Assembly: GCF_030317115.1 (NCBI RefSeq)
Contig: NZ_JASZYF010000013.1
Coordinates: forward strand, 1 to 64,000
Source: Variovorax gracilis
GTDB lineage: Bacteria; Pseudomonadota; Gammaproteobacteria; Burkholderiales; Burkholderiaceae_C
Reading direction: 5' to 3'
Length of the DNA stretch: 64,000 bases
Shown: positions 8,340-18,354 of the stretch, one piece after another
Layout: the number at the start of each line of letters is the position of its first letter
How positions within the stretch are numbered: the stretch's first letter is position 1
The notes under the pieces: generated by a model
What the model saw: only the letters and a program-made list of their open reading frames with translations
What the model was told of the DNA's origin: nothing
The model's database searches: none
Position numbers and translations under genes: made by a program

Positions 8340-8420
8340 GTGCCCCCACGTTCATCACTTTGTGTATTCACTGCCCCCCATGGGGGCGCAGCCCTCCCTT
8401 GGGATGGCCCGGCGGGAGGT
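8340..8420 (+). repeat. Dispersed intergenic repeat copy inside the nuo operon
   Basis: The nuoC-nuoD gap holds a degenerate copy of the repeat family also found at 1356, 29549, 29762, 32650 and 33971. It opens with CCCCCA, has a CACTTTGTGT core, and has a palindromic CCCCCATGGGGG at 8375-8386. It interrupts an otherwise tightly spaced operon. Confidence 0.5.
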
Positions 8421-8423
8421 CTG

Positions 8424-9677
8424 ATGGCCGAAATCAAGAACTACACGCTGAATTTCGGGCCTCAGCACCCGGCAGCGCACGGTGTGCTGCGCCTCGTGCT
8501 TGAGTTGGACGGCGAGGTCATCCAGCGCGCCGACCCGCATATCGGCCTGCTGCACCGCGCAACCGAAAAGCTCGCCGAGTCGCGCACCTATATCCAATCG
8601 CTGCCGTACATGGACCGTCTCGACTACGTGTCGATGATGAGCAACGAGCACGCCTACTGCCTCGCGATCGAGCGGCTCATGGGCCTCGACGTGCCGATCC
8701 GTGCGCAATACATCCGGGTGATGTTCGCCGAGATCACGCGTCTGCTGAACCACCTGCTGTGGCTTGGCGCGCACGGCCTCGACTGCGGCGCGATGAACAT
8801 GCTCATCTACTGCTTCCGCGAACGTGAAGACCTGTTCGACATGTACGAAGCGGTTTCCGGTGCGCGCATGCACGCGGCTTATTTCCGTCCGGGCGGCGTC
8901 TACCGCGACCTGCCCGACGCGATGCCGCAGTACAAGGCCAGCAAGATCAAGAACGCCAAGGCGATCGAGCGGCTCAACGAAAACCGCCAGGGTTCGCTGC
9001 TCGATTTCGTCGACGATTTCTGCAAGCGCTTTCCGAAGATGGTCGACGAGTACGAAACGCTGCTCACTGACAACCGGATCTGGAAGCAGCGCACCGTCGG
9101 CATCGGTGTGGTGACGCCCGAGCGCGCCCTCAACCTCGGCTTCACCGGCCCGATGCTGCGTGGCTCCGGCGTCGAATGGGATCTGCGCAAGAAGCAGCCC
9201 TACGACGTCTACGACCGCATGGACTTCGACGTGCCCGTCGGGAAGACCGGCGACTGCTACGACCGCTATCTGGTCCGTGTCGAGGAAATGCGCCAGGCCA
9301 ATCGAATCATCCAGCAATGCTCCGCATGGTTGCGTGCGAATCCGGGTCCGGTCATCACCGACAACCACAAGGTGGCTGCCCCTGCGCGCGAGTCGATGAA
9401 GGCGAACATGGAGGAGTTGATCCACCATTTCAAGCTCTTCACCGAAGGTTTTCACGTGCCCGAAGGCGAGGCGTATGCCGCCGTCGAGCACCCGAAGGGC
9501 GAATTCGGTATCTATCTGGTGAGCGACGGTGCCAACAAGCCCTATCGTCTGAAGATCCGCGCACCCGGCTTCCCGCATCTGGCTGCGCTCGACGAAATGG
9601 CCCGCGGACACATGATTGCCGATGCGGTGGCCGTGATCGGCACGATGGACATCGTGTTCGGCGAGATTGACAGGTAA
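8424..9677 (+). CDS. nuoD: NADH-quinone oxidoreductase subunit D
   Basis: A 417-residue 49-kDa-type subunit that forms the quinone-binding pocket with NuoB. Hallmarks are FGPQHPAAHGVLRL near the N-terminus, IGLLHRATEKLAE, and the C-terminal IGTMDIVFGEIDR. GGGAGGT precedes the chosen ATG. Earlier in-frame codons lie in the repeat and give no conserved sequence. Confidence 0.97.
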   Translation: MAEIKNYTLNFGPQHPAAHGVLRLVLELDGEVIQRADPHIGLLHRATEKLAESRTYIQSLPYMDRLDYVSMMSNEHAYCLAIERLMGLDVPIRAQYIRVMFAEITRLLNHLLWLGAHGLDCGAMNMLIYCFREREDLFDMYEAVSGARMHAAYFRPGGVYRDLPDAMPQYKASKIKNAKAIERLNENRQGSLLDFVDDFCKRFPKMVDEYETLLTDNRIWKQRTVGIGVVTPERALNLGFTGPMLRGSGVEWDLRKKQPYDVYDRMDFDVPVGKTGDCYDRYLVRVEEMRQANRIIQQCSAWLRANPGPVITDNHKVAAPARESMKANMEELIHHFKLFTEGFHVPEGEAYAAVEHPKGEFGIYLVSDGANKPYRLKIRAPGFPHLAALDEMARGHMIADAVAVIGTMDIVFGEIDR

Positions 9678-9686
9678 GAGAGCCCC

Positions 9687-10202
9687 ATGAATTCCGAGAC
9701 CACCCACAGCCCTCAGGCGTCGCTGTCGGCCGCGACGCTCGAGCGCTTTGCGCGAGAGGTTGCCAAGTACCCGCCGGCAGGAAAGCAGTCCGCCGTGATG
9801 GCCTGCCTCGCGATCGTGCAACAGGATGAAGGCTTCGTCAGCGAGCAACGCGAGCGCGAGATCGCCGCCTACCTGGGCATGGCGCCAATCGCGGTGCATG
9901 AGGTCACGACCTTCTACAACATGTACAACCAGCGGCCGGTGGGCAAGTTCAAGCTCAATGTCTGCACCAATCTGCCGTGCCAGTTGCGCGACGGTGCCGT
10001 GGCGCTGAAGCATCTCGAGAAGAAGCTGGGCATCACGATGGGCGAGACCACGCCGGACGGCATGTTCACGCTGCAGCAGAGCGAATGCCTGGGTGCCTGC
10101 GCCGATTCGCCTGTGATGCTGGTCAACGACCGCACGATGTGCAGCTTCATGAGCAACGAGAAGCTCGATCAGTTGATCGACGGCTTGAAGGGAGCGCAAT
10201 GA
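9687..10202 (+). CDS. nuoE: NADH-quinone oxidoreductase subunit E
   Basis: A 171-residue thioredoxin-like 24-kDa subunit that carries the off-path [2Fe-2S] cluster N1a of the NADH dehydrogenase module. The ligands appear as Cys93/Cys98 (NVCTNLPCQL) and Cys134/Cys138 (ECLGACADSP). The stop overlaps the nuoF start (ATGA), indicating coupled translation. Confidence 0.96.
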   Translation: MNSETTHSPQASLSAATLERFAREVAKYPPAGKQSAVMACLAIVQQDEGFVSEQREREIAAYLGMAPIAVHEVTTFYNMYNQRPVGKFKLNVCTNLPCQLRDGAVALKHLEKKLGITMGETTPDGMFTLQQSECLGACADSPVMLVNDRTMCSFMSNEKLDQLIDGLKGAQ

Positions 10203-11542
10203 TGTCGCCCGAGCAAGTGCTTTCGCAGTTCCAGGCGACCGGTGTCCAGACCTGCTTTCACGACCGCCACATCGAGCCGCAGATCTACGCCGGCCTGAAC
10301 GGCACAAACTGGCGGCTGGCCGACTACGAGGCGCGTGGTGGATACAAGGCCCTGCGCAAGATCCTGAGCGAAGGGCTGACGCCCGACCAGGTGATCGCCG
10401 AAGTCAAGTCGTCCGGCCTGAGGGGCCGCGGCGGCGCGGGCTTCCCGACGGGTCTCAAGTGGAGCTTCATGCCCCGCCAGTTCCCGGGCCAGAAGTACCT
10501 CGTTTGCAATTCGGACGAGGGCGAGCCGGGCACTTGCAAGGACCGGGACATCCTGCACTACAACCCGCACATCGTGATCGAGGGCATGGCCATCGCGGCC
10601 TACGCGATGGGCATCAGCGTGGGCTACAACTACATCCACGGCGAGATATTCCAGACCTACGATCGCTTCGAGGAAGCGTTGGAAGAGGCGCGCGCCGCAG
10701 GCTACCTGGGCGACGCCATCATGGGCAGCGGCTACAACTTCCAGTTGCACGCGGCCCATGGTTTCGGCGCCTACATCTGCGGCGAGGAAACAGCGCTGCT
10801 CGAATCACTTGAAGGCAAGAAGGGCCAGCCGCGCTTCAAACCGCCGTTCCCGGCCAGCTTCGGCCTCTACGGCAAGCCGACCACGATCAACAACACCGAG
10901 ACCTTTGCCGCGGTGCCGTGGATCATCAACAACGGCGGAGTGGCCTACCTCGAGTGCGGCAAGCCGAACAATGGCGGCACCAAGATCTACTCGGTCAGCG
11001 GTGACGTCGAACTGCCGGGCAACTACGAAGTCCCGATGGGCACGCCGTTCTCCAAGCTGCTCGAACTCGCAGGCGGCGTGCGCAAGGGCCGCCAGTTGAA
11101 AGCGGTGATCCCCGGCGGCTCGTCGGCTCCAGTGTTGCCGGCGTCCATCATGATGGAATGCACGATGGATTACGACTCCATCGCCAAGGCGGGATCGATG
11201 CTGGGCTCCGGCGCCGTGATCGTCATGGACGACAGCCGTTCGATGGTCGAATCGCTCAAGCGCCTCTCGTACTTCTACATGCACGAATCGTGCGGCCAGT
11301 GCACGCCGTGCCGCGAAGGCACGGGCTGGCTGTGGCGCGTCGTGGATCGCATCCACAACGGCCACGGCAAGGCCACCGACATGGATCTGCTGAACTCTGT
11401 CGCCGACAACATCCAGGGTCGCACGATCTGTGCGCTCGGCGATGCGGCGGCGATGCCGGTGCGGGCCATGATCAAGCACTTCCGCCACGAGTTCGAGGCA
11501 CTGATTCCGGGCTACGTCCCGAAGACGCCCGCCAAGGCCTGA
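10199..11542 (+). CDS. nuoF: NADH-quinone oxidoreductase subunit F (NADH/FMN-binding)
   Basis: A 447-residue 51-kDa subunit that oxidises NADH and passes electrons through FMN to cluster N3. It shows the nucleotide-binding GRGGAGFPTGLKW at about 76-88, the FMN-associated CNSDEGEPGTCKDR, and the cluster motif ESCGQCTPCREG at about 362-373. Two adjacent ATG codons are possible starts; the first overlaps the nuoE stop. Confidence 0.97.
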   Translation: MMSPEQVLSQFQATGVQTCFHDRHIEPQIYAGLNGTNWRLADYEARGGYKALRKILSEGLTPDQVIAEVKSSGLRGRGGAGFPTGLKWSFMPRQFPGQKYLVCNSDEGEPGTCKDRDILHYNPHIVIEGMAIAAYAMGISVGYNYIHGEIFQTYDRFEEALEEARAAGYLGDAIMGSGYNFQLHAAHGFGAYICGEETALLESLEGKKGQPRFKPPFPASFGLYGKPTTINNTETFAAVPWIINNGGVAYLECGKPNNGGTKIYSVSGDVELPGNYEVPMGTPFSKLLELAGGVRKGRQLKAVIPGGSSAPVLPASIMMECTMDYDSIAKAGSMLGSGAVIVMDDSRSMVESLKRLSYFYMHESCGQCTPCREGTGWLWRVVDRIHNGHGKATDMDLLNSVADNIQGRTICALGDAAAMPVRAMIKHFRHEFEALIPGYVPKTPAKA

Positions 11543-11559
11543 GCGCAAGAAGAACACAT

Positions 11560-13710
11560 ATGGTTGAAATCGAACTCGACGGCAAGAAGGTCGACATCGT
11601 CGAAGGCAGCATGATCATGCATGCTGCCGACAAGGCGGGTACCTACATTCCGCACTTCTGCTATCACAAGAAGCTCAGCATCGCGGCCAACTGCCGCATG
11701 TGCCTGGTCGACGTGGAAAAGGCGCCCAAGCCGATGCCGGCCTGCGCCACGCCCGTGACGCAAGGCATGATCGTCCGCACCAAGAGCGACAAGGCCATCA
11801 AGGCGCAGCAGTCGGTGATGGAGTTCCTGCTGATCAACCATCCGCTCGACTGCCCGATCTGCGACCAGGGCGGCGAGTGCCAGTTGCAGGATCTGGCCGT
11901 GGGCTACGGCGGCTCGTCTTCGCGCTACGAAGAAGAGAAGCGTGTCGTGTTCCACAAGGACGTCGGGCCGCTCATCAGCATGGAAGAGATGAGCCGCTGC
12001 ATCCATTGCACGCGCTGCGTCCGTTTCGGCCAGGAAGTGGCCGGCGTGATGGAACTCGGCATGTCGAACCGCGGCGAACACTCCGAGATCGAGACCTTCC
12101 TCGGCGATTCCGTCGATTCGGAGTTGTCGGGCAACATGATCGACATCTGCCCGGTGGGCGCGCTCACGAGCAAGCCGTTCCGCTATAGCGCTCGCACCTG
12201 GGAACTGTCGCGCCGCAAGTCGGTGAGCCCGCATGACTCGACCGGTGCCAATCTGATCGTCCAGGTCAAGAACAACCGCGTGATGCGCGTGGTGCCGCTC
12301 GAGAACGAAGAGGTCAACGAGTGCTGGATCGCCGACCGCGACCGCTTCTCGTACGAGGCACTGAACGGCCCCGAGCGCCTGACCCAGCCGATGCTGAAGC
12401 AGGGCGGTCAGTGGCAGCAGGTCGACTGGCAAACCGCACTGGAGTACGTTGCCAACGGCCTGAAGCAGATCAAGGCGGACCATGGCGCGCAAAGCATCGG
12501 CACGCTCGTCAGCCCGCACAGCACGCTCGAGGAACTGCATCTTGCCAAGTTGCTGACGCACGGCCTGGGCAGCAACAACATCGATTTCCGCCTGCGCAAC
12601 GCCGAGTTCGCCGCGGTCGAAGGCGTCCGTTGGCTCGGTACGTCGGTCGCATCGCTGTCGCAACTGCAACGCACGTTCGTGATTGGCTCCAACCTGCGCA
12701 AGGACCATCCGCTGTTTGCGCAGCGCATTCGTCAATCGATACGCAAGGGTGGCGTGCTCAGCGCGCTGACTTCGCCGGAACTGCTGGCCGATGCCGACGC
12801 GTGGGCCATGCCTGTGGCGAACGCCGTCCGCGTTCCCGCTCAACAGTGGGTCGACTCGTTGGCCGATCTTGCTGCCGCAATCGCCGAAAGCAATGGCGCG
12901 ACGGCCCCCATGAACAGGGATTCCGCCGCGAGCGACGCCGCGAAGGCCATAGCCGCATCGCTGCTCGGAGGCGAACGCAAGGCCATCCTGCTCGGCAATG
13001 CGGCGGCGCATCATGCAGAGGCCAGCACCTTGCTGGCACTGGCCAATTGGATCGGTGCACAAACCGGTGCCAGCGTCGGCTATCTGACCGAGGCAGCCAA
13101 CACCGTCGGCGCTCAAGTCGTCGGCGCACTGCCGAAGGCCGGCGGTCTGAATGCGGGCCAGATGCTCGGCGGCGGGCTCAAGGCTGCATTGCTGCTCAAC
13201 ACCGAACCCGTGTTCGACTCGGCAGCCGGTGCTGCTGCCGTGGAAGGGCTCGCGCACGCACAAATGGTCGTGACGCTGAGCCCGTTCAAGTCCAATCTCG
13301 AATTCAGCGACGTGCTGCTGCCTATCGCGCCCTTCACCGAGACTCCCGGTACTTTCGTCAACGCGGAAGGTCGCGCGCAAAGTTTCCACGCCGTCGTGAA
13401 GCCGCTGGGCGAAACGCGGCCGGCCTGGAAGGTCCTGCGCGTGCTTGCCAATCTGCTTGGCCTCTCGGGTTTCGCGTTCGAATCGACGGCTGACGTGTTG
13501 GCTGACATCGGCTCGGCCGGAGAAGTGCTGGCCGACCGGCTGAGCAACGCCACGACTGCCGCGATCCAGCCGAGCAACGGCTCGAATGCGTCCCCGGTGG
13601 TCGCGAGCATCTACCAGCTCGACTCCATCGTTCGTCGTGCACCTTCCCTGCAACTCACCGCCGACGCCCGCCTGGCGCAGGCCTCCGTCGCTCAGGAGGC
13701 GTTCGCATGA
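11560..13710 (+). CDS. nuoG: NADH-quinone oxidoreductase subunit G
   Basis: A 716-residue 75-kDa subunit. The N-terminal ferredoxin-like domain has the [2Fe-2S] ligands Cys34, Cys45, Cys48 and Cys62. His94/Cys98/Cys101/Cys107 match cluster N5. The Cys147/150/153 series plus DICPVGAL match N4. The rest is a molybdopterin-oxidoreductase-like domain without a cofactor role; its C-terminal part is Ala-rich and less conserved. The short size, compared with about 900 residues in E. coli, is normal for beta-proteobacteria. It overlaps nuoH by 4 bases. Confidence 0.96.
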   Translation: MVEIELDGKKVDIVEGSMIMHAADKAGTYIPHFCYHKKLSIAANCRMCLVDVEKAPKPMPACATPVTQGMIVRTKSDKAIKAQQSVMEFLLINHPLDCPICDQGGECQLQDLAVGYGGSSSRYEEEKRVVFHKDVGPLISMEEMSRCIHCTRCVRFGQEVAGVMELGMSNRGEHSEIETFLGDSVDSELSGNMIDICPVGALTSKPFRYSARTWELSRRKSVSPHDSTGANLIVQVKNNRVMRVVPLENEEVNECWIADRDRFSYEALNGPERLTQPMLKQGGQWQQVDWQTALEYVANGLKQIKADHGAQSIGTLVSPHSTLEELHLAKLLTHGLGSNNIDFRLRNAEFAAVEGVRWLGTSVASLSQLQRTFVIGSNLRKDHPLFAQRIRQSIRKGGVLSALTSPELLADADAWAMPVANAVRVPAQQWVDSLADLAAAIAESNGATAPMNRDSAASDAAKAIAASLLGGERKAILLGNAAAHHAEASTLLALANWIGAQTGASVGYLTEAANTVGAQVVGALPKAGGLNAGQMLGGGLKAALLLNTEPVFDSAAGAAAVEGLAHAQMVVTLSPFKSNLEFSDVLLPIAPFTETPGTFVNAEGRAQSFHAVVKPLGETRPAWKVLRVLANLLGLSGFAFESTADVLADIGSAGEVLADRLSNATTAAIQPSNGSNASPVVASIYQLDSIVRRAPSLQLTADARLAQASVAQEAFA

Positions 13711-14783
13711 TCGACACGCTGCACGGTTTCGGCATGGGCCTGATCTCCGCGGGCTGGTGGACCGGCGTTGCCTGGCCGGTCATCTGGACGCTGATCAAGA
13801 TCATCGTGGTGGTGCTGCCGCTGATGGGCGCCGTCGCCTACCTCACGCTATGGGAACGCAAGGCCATCGGCTTCACGCAGATTCGCATCGGCCCCAATCG
13901 CATCGGGCCGCTGGGCTTGCTGCAACCAATTGCCGACGCGCTCAAGCTGTTGACCAAGGAAATCATCCTGCCGACGGTCGCCAACAAGGGCTTGTTCCTT
14001 CTGGGGCCGATCATGACCATCATGCCGGCGCTGGCCGCCTGGGCGGTCATCCCCTTCGGACCCGAGGTCGCGCTGGCCAACATCAATGCCGGCCTGCTGT
14101 TCGTGATGGCCATCACCTCGCTCGAGGTGTACGGCGTGATCATTGCGGGCTGGGCGTCGAACTCCAAGTACGCCTTCCTCGGCGCATTGCGCGCTTCGGC
14201 GCAGATGGTCAGCTACGAAATCGCGATGGGCTTCTGCTTCGTCGTGGTGCTGATGGTGTCCGCCAGCCTGAACATGACCGACATCGTGATGGGGCAGGGC
14301 AAGGGCCACTTCGCGTCGATGGGCATCGGCTTCCTGTCATGGAACTGGCTGTCGCTGCTGCCGATCTTCGTCGTCTACTTCATCTCGGGCCTGGCCGAGA
14401 CCAACCGCCATCCGTTCGACGTCGTCGAAGGCGAATCGGAAATCGTCGCCGGCCACATGATCGAGTACTCGGGCATGAGCTTCGCGATGTTCTTCCTGGC
14501 CGAGTACGCCAACATGTGGCTTGTCTCGATCCTGTGCGCGGTTCTGTTCCTCGGCGGCTGGCTGCCCCCGTTCGACTTCCTTGCATTCATTCCGGGCTGG
14601 ATCTGGCTGGGCATCAAGACCTTCGTGGTCGTCACGATGTTCCTGTGGGTTCGTTCGACCTTCCCGCGCTTCCGCTATGACCAGATCATGCGGCTCGGCT
14701 GGAAGATCTTCATTCCGGTCACGCTGGTGTGGCTGGTGGTGGTCGGCGCCTGGATGCAGACCCCGTTCAACATCTGGAAATAA
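13707..14783 (+). CDS. nuoH: NADH-quinone oxidoreductase subunit H
   Basis: A 358-residue membrane subunit at the junction of the two arms, contributing to the quinone chamber. It has about eight hydrophobic segments. Conserved motifs are WERKAIGFTQIRIGPNRIGP, ADALKLLTKE and the acidic loop ETNRHPFDVVEGESEIVAG. The length is normal. Confidence 0.97.
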   Translation: MIDTLHGFGMGLISAGWWTGVAWPVIWTLIKIIVVVLPLMGAVAYLTLWERKAIGFTQIRIGPNRIGPLGLLQPIADALKLLTKEIILPTVANKGLFLLGPIMTIMPALAAWAVIPFGPEVALANINAGLLFVMAITSLEVYGVIIAGWASNSKYAFLGALRASAQMVSYEIAMGFCFVVVLMVSASLNMTDIVMGQGKGHFASMGIGFLSWNWLSLLPIFVVYFISGLAETNRHPFDVVEGESEIVAGHMIEYSGMSFAMFFLAEYANMWLVSILCAVLFLGGWLPPFDFLAFIPGWIWLGIKTFVVVTMFLWVRSTFPRFRYDQIMRLGWKIFIPVTLVWLVVVGAWMQTPFNIWK

Positions 14784-14794
14784 CTGGAACCGCC

Positions 14795-15313
14795 ATGTCT
14801 GCGTACTCCGCAACAGCGTCCGCGCCTTTCTCGCTCAAGGACTTCTTGCGCAGCTTCATGCTGTTCGAGTTGTTCAAGGGTCTGGCCATCACCGGCAAAT
14901 ACGCGTTCAGCCGGAAAATCACCATTCAGTTCCCCGAGGAAAAGACGCCGCTGTCGCCGCGCTTCCGTGGGCTGCATGCGCTGCGCCGCTATGAGAACGG
15001 TGAAGAGCGTTGCATTGCCTGCAAGCTCTGCGAGGCCGTCTGCCCGGCACTCGCCATCACCATCGAATCCGACGTGCGCGACGACGGCTCCCGCCGCACC
15101 ACGCGCTACGACATCGACCTGACCAAGTGCATCTTCTGTGGGTTCTGCGAAGAGAGCTGTCCGGTCGATTCGATCGTCGAGACGCATATCTTCGAGTACC
15201 ACGGTGAAAAGCGCGGCGACCTGTACTTCACGAAGGACATGCTGCTCGCCGTCGGCGACCGCTACGAAAAAGAAATTGCCGCCAACAAGGCGGCCGACGC
15301 CAAGTACCGCTGA
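14795..15313 (+). CDS. nuoI: NADH-quinone oxidoreductase subunit I
   Basis: A 172-residue ferredoxin-like subunit binding clusters N6a and N6b. Its two 8Fe motifs are CIACKLCEAVCP and CIFCGFCEESCP, placed about 40 residues apart. The N-terminal extension MSAYSATASAPFSLKDFLRS is typical of Comamonadaceae. The start is the ATG eleven bases after nuoH. Confidence 0.96.
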   Translation: MSAYSATASAPFSLKDFLRSFMLFELFKGLAITGKYAFSRKITIQFPEEKTPLSPRFRGLHALRRYENGEERCIACKLCEAVCPALAITIESDVRDDGSRRTTRYDIDLTKCIFCGFCEESCPVDSIVETHIFEYHGEKRGDLYFTKDMLLAVGDRYEKEIAANKAADAKYR

Positions 15314-15337
15314 GCGGGAAGAAAACAAACTCGATCC

Positions 15338-15985
15338 ATGGACGTCAAGACCGGTCTGTTCTATCTGTTTGCCGCGGTGCTGCTGTTCGCAGCCTTCCGC
15401 GTCATCACCGCGCGCAACCCCGTGTATGCCGCGCTCTACCTGGTGCTGGCGTTCTTCCAGGCATCGGCCATCTGGCTGCTTCTGCGCGCCGAATTTCTCG
15501 CGATCGCGCTAGTCCTCGTTTACGTCGGGGCCGTGATGGTGCTCTTCCTCTTCGTGGTGATGATGCTGGACATCGACGTCGAAGGGCTTCGCGAAGGCTT
15601 CTGGAAGCACTTCCCGCTCGCTGCCGGCGTCGGTGCGCTGATCGCGCTCGAGATGGCCGCTGTGCTGATGGGCGGTTTCCGCCTGAGCGCGCCGAAGAGC
15701 CCGCTCGCATCCGGTCCTGACACGTCCAACACGCTGGAACTCGGCAAGCTGCTCTACACCGACTATCTCTATCCGCTCGAGATCGCCGCCGTGATCCTGC
15801 TGGTCGCCATGTTTGCCGCCATCGCCCTCACGCTGCGGGCCCGCAAGGACAGCAAGTACGTGAACCCGGCTGACCAGGTCCGCGTGAAGGCGCGGGACCG
15901 CGTGCGCATCGTGCAGATGCCTGTGACGCGCGCGGCCGAACCTGCGGCTGAACAACCCTCGGCAGCAGCGGAGAACAAGGCATGA
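15338..15985 (+). CDS. nuoJ: NADH-quinone oxidoreductase subunit J
   Basis: A 215-residue membrane subunit with five hydrophobic segments. It includes the conserved VYVGAVMVLFLFVVMMLD stretch that forms the pi-bulge helix in known structures. The C-terminal 45 residues are charged and soluble. It overlaps nuoK by 4 bases. Confidence 0.95.
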   Translation: MDVKTGLFYLFAAVLLFAAFRVITARNPVYAALYLVLAFFQASAIWLLLRAEFLAIALVLVYVGAVMVLFLFVVMMLDIDVEGLREGFWKHFPLAAGVGALIALEMAAVLMGGFRLSAPKSPLASGPDTSNTLELGKLLYTDYLYPLEIAAVILLVAMFAAIALTLRARKDSKYVNPADQVRVKARDRVRIVQMPVTRAAEPAAEQPSAAAENKA

Positions 15986-16290
15986 CGCTCACGCTCGGAC
16001 ACTTTCTTTCGCTCGGCGCGATGCTCTTTGCGCTCTCGGTCATCGGCATCTTCCTCAACCGGAAGAACCTGATCGTGCTGTTGATGTGCATCGAACTGAT
16101 GCTGCTGGCCGTCAACATGAACTTCGTCGCCTTCTCGTACTTCCTCGGCGACATGCATGGGCAGATCTTCGTGTTCTTCATCCTGACGGTCGCGGCCGCC
16201 GAGTCGGCGATCGGGCTTGCGCTGCTGGTCCTCTTGTTCCGCAACAAGTCGAACATCAACGTCGACGAACTCAACGCGCTCAAGGGCTGA
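15982..16290 (+). CDS. nuoK: NADH-quinone oxidoreductase subunit K
   Basis: A 102-residue subunit with three transmembrane helices and buried glutamates for proton transfer (CIELMLLAVNMNF and AAAESAIGLALLV). Length and motifs are fully typical. It starts inside the last codons of nuoJ (ATGA), which supports coupled translation. Confidence 0.96.
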   Translation: MTLTLGHFLSLGAMLFALSVIGIFLNRKNLIVLLMCIELMLLAVNMNFVAFSYFLGDMHGQIFVFFILTVAAAESAIGLALLVLLFRNKSNINVDELNALKG

Positions 16291-16300
16291 AGGTTTTCTC

Positions 16301-18328
16301 ATGAGCGCAACACTTTCCGCATCCACACTCCTGGCCGTACCGCTGGCCCCTCTGGTCGGCGCTGTCGTGGCGGGCCTGTTCGGCACCAAACTGGGGGGCA
16401 ACCTCATCGGTCGCCGCGCCACGCATTCGCTGACGATCCTCGGCGTGCTGATTTCCTTCATCATTTCGGCGATGACGCTGAACAGCGTGGTGTCCGATGG
16501 CGCCCGCTTCAATGCGACGGTCTACGAATGGATGACGGTCGGCGGCCTGAAGATGGAAATCGGCTTCCTGGTCGACGGCCTCACGGCCATGATGATGTGC
16601 GTCGTGACCTTCGTGTCGTTGATGGTGCACATCTACACCATCGGCTACATGGAAGAGGACGAGGGCTACAACCGCTTCTTCGCGTACATCTCGCTGTTCA
16701 CCTTCTCGATGCTGATGCTCGTGATGAGCAACAACATGCTCCAGTTGTTCTTCGGCTGGGAAGCGGTGGGCGTGGTGTCCTATCTGCTGATCGGCTTCTG
16801 GTACAACCGGCCGACTGCGATCTTCGCCAACCTGAAGGCCTTCCTGGTGAACCGCGTGGGCGACTTCGGCTTCATCCTGGGTATCGGCCTGGTCGCGGCC
16901 TATGCCGGCACGCTGAACTACGGCGAAACATTTGCCAAGGCCAATGAGCTGGCGAAGCTGAGCTTCCCGGGTACCGAGTGGATGCTGATCACGGTCATCT
17001 GCATCTGCCTGTTCATCGGCGCGATGGGAAAGAGCGCGCAATTCCCGCTGCACGTCTGGCTGCCGGATTCGATGGAAGGCCCGACCCCGATCTCCGCGCT
17101 GATCCATGCCGCAACCATGGTCACGGCAGGCATCTTCATGGTGGCGCGCATGTCGCCGCTGTTCGAGTTGAGCGATACGGCCCTGAGCTTCGTGCTCGTG
17201 ATCGGCGCAATCACCGCGCTCTTCATGGGCTTCCTGGGCATCATCCAGAACGACATCAAGCGGGTCGTCGCCTACTCGACGCTCTCGCAGCTCGGCTACA
17301 TGACGGTGGCGCTCGGCGCATCGGCCTATTCGGTCGCGGTGTTTCACCTGATGACGCACGCGTTCTTCAAGGCGCTGCTTTTCCTCGGGGCCGGGTCGGT
17401 CATCATTGGCATGCACCACAACCAGGACATGCGATGGATGGGGGGCGTGCGCAAGTACATGCCCATCACCTGGATCACATCGCTGGTGGGTTCGCTCGCG
17501 CTGATCGGTACGCCGCTGTTCTCGGGCTTCTATTCGAAGGACAGCATCATCGAAGCGGTGCACGAGAGCCACTTGTGGGGATCCGGTTTTGCCTCCTTTG
17601 CGGTGCTGGCCAGCGTGTTCGTCACGGCGCTGTATTCGTTCCGCATGTACTTCATGGTCTTCCACGGCAAGGAACGCTACGACCAGAATCCGGACGCACA
17701 TCATCACGGTGCCGACGATGGCCATGGTCATCATGACGACCACCACGAGCCGCACGAGTCGCCGTGGGTCGTGTGGTTCCCGCTGGTGATGCTGGCGATT
17801 CCGTCGGTCGTCATCGGGTACATCACCATTCAGCCGATGCTCTTCGGCGACTTCTTCAAGGATTCCATCTTCGTCGACTCGAGCAAACACGAAGCGATGA
17901 AGGAATTGGCCGAGGCCTTCCACGGCCCGATGGCCATGGCTTTGCACGGCCTCACCGCCGCACCGTTCTGGTTGGCGCTCGCGGGCGTGGTGGTGGCCTG
18001 GTACCTGTACTTGATCAATCCGGCGCTGCCTGCAGCGATCAAGCGCGCCTTCGGCCCGATCTACCGCCTTCTCGACAACAAGTACTACATGGACTGGTTC
18101 AACGAGAACGTGATCGCGCGGGCCACCCGTGCACTGGGCACCGGCCTTTGGAAGGGCGGGGACCAGGGGATCATCGACGGCGCGATCGTCAACGGTTCCT
18201 GGAAACTGGTGGGCCGCATTTCCGGCGTCGTGCGCTGGATGCAGTCCGGCTACATCTATCACTACGCTTTCGCGATGCTGTTGGGCATCTTTGTCCTCAT
18301 GTCGTATTTCGTCTGGTTTAAACGGTAA
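16301..18328 (+). CDS. nuoL: NADH-quinone oxidoreductase subunit L
   Basis: A 675-residue antiporter-like proton-pumping subunit with about 16 transmembrane helices and the C-terminal lateral-helix region. Conserved blocks are FFGWEAVGVVSYLLIGFW, GKSAQFPLHVWLPDSMEGPTP (broken here at 21 residues only by its own length) and HLMTHAFFKALLFLGAG. At about residues 464-486 there is a histidine-rich cytoplasmic or periplasmic loop with about ten His among Asp/Glu/Gly, which is unusual. The start is the ATG after AGGTTTTCTC. Confidence 0.96.
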   Translation: MSATLSASTLLAVPLAPLVGAVVAGLFGTKLGGNLIGRRATHSLTILGVLISFIISAMTLNSVVSDGARFNATVYEWMTVGGLKMEIGFLVDGLTAMMMCVVTFVSLMVHIYTIGYMEEDEGYNRFFAYISLFTFSMLMLVMSNNMLQLFFGWEAVGVVSYLLIGFWYNRPTAIFANLKAFLVNRVGDFGFILGIGLVAAYAGTLNYGETFAKANELAKLSFPGTEWMLITVICICLFIGAMGKSAQFPLHVWLPDSMEGPTPISALIHAATMVTAGIFMVARMSPLFELSDTALSFVLVIGAITALFMGFLGIIQNDIKRVVAYSTLSQLGYMTVALGASAYSVAVFHLMTHAFFKALLFLGAGSVIIGMHHNQDMRWMGGVRKYMPITWITSLVGSLALIGTPLFSGFYSKDSIIEAVHESHLWGSGFASFAVLASVFVTALYSFRMYFMVFHGKERYDQNPDAHHHGADDGHGHHDDHHEPHESPWVVWFPLVMLAIPSVVIGYITIQPMLFGDFFKDSIFVDSSKHEAMKELAEAFHGPMAMALHGLTAAPFWLALAGVVVAWYLYLINPALPAAIKRAFGPIYRLLDNKYYMDWFNENVIARATRALGTGLWKGGDQGIIDGAIVNGSWKLVGRISGVVRWMQSGYIYHYAFAMLLGIFVLMSYFVWFKR

Positions 18329-18354
18329 GCGGCTCTCGCTGGAGAAAAACAAAA

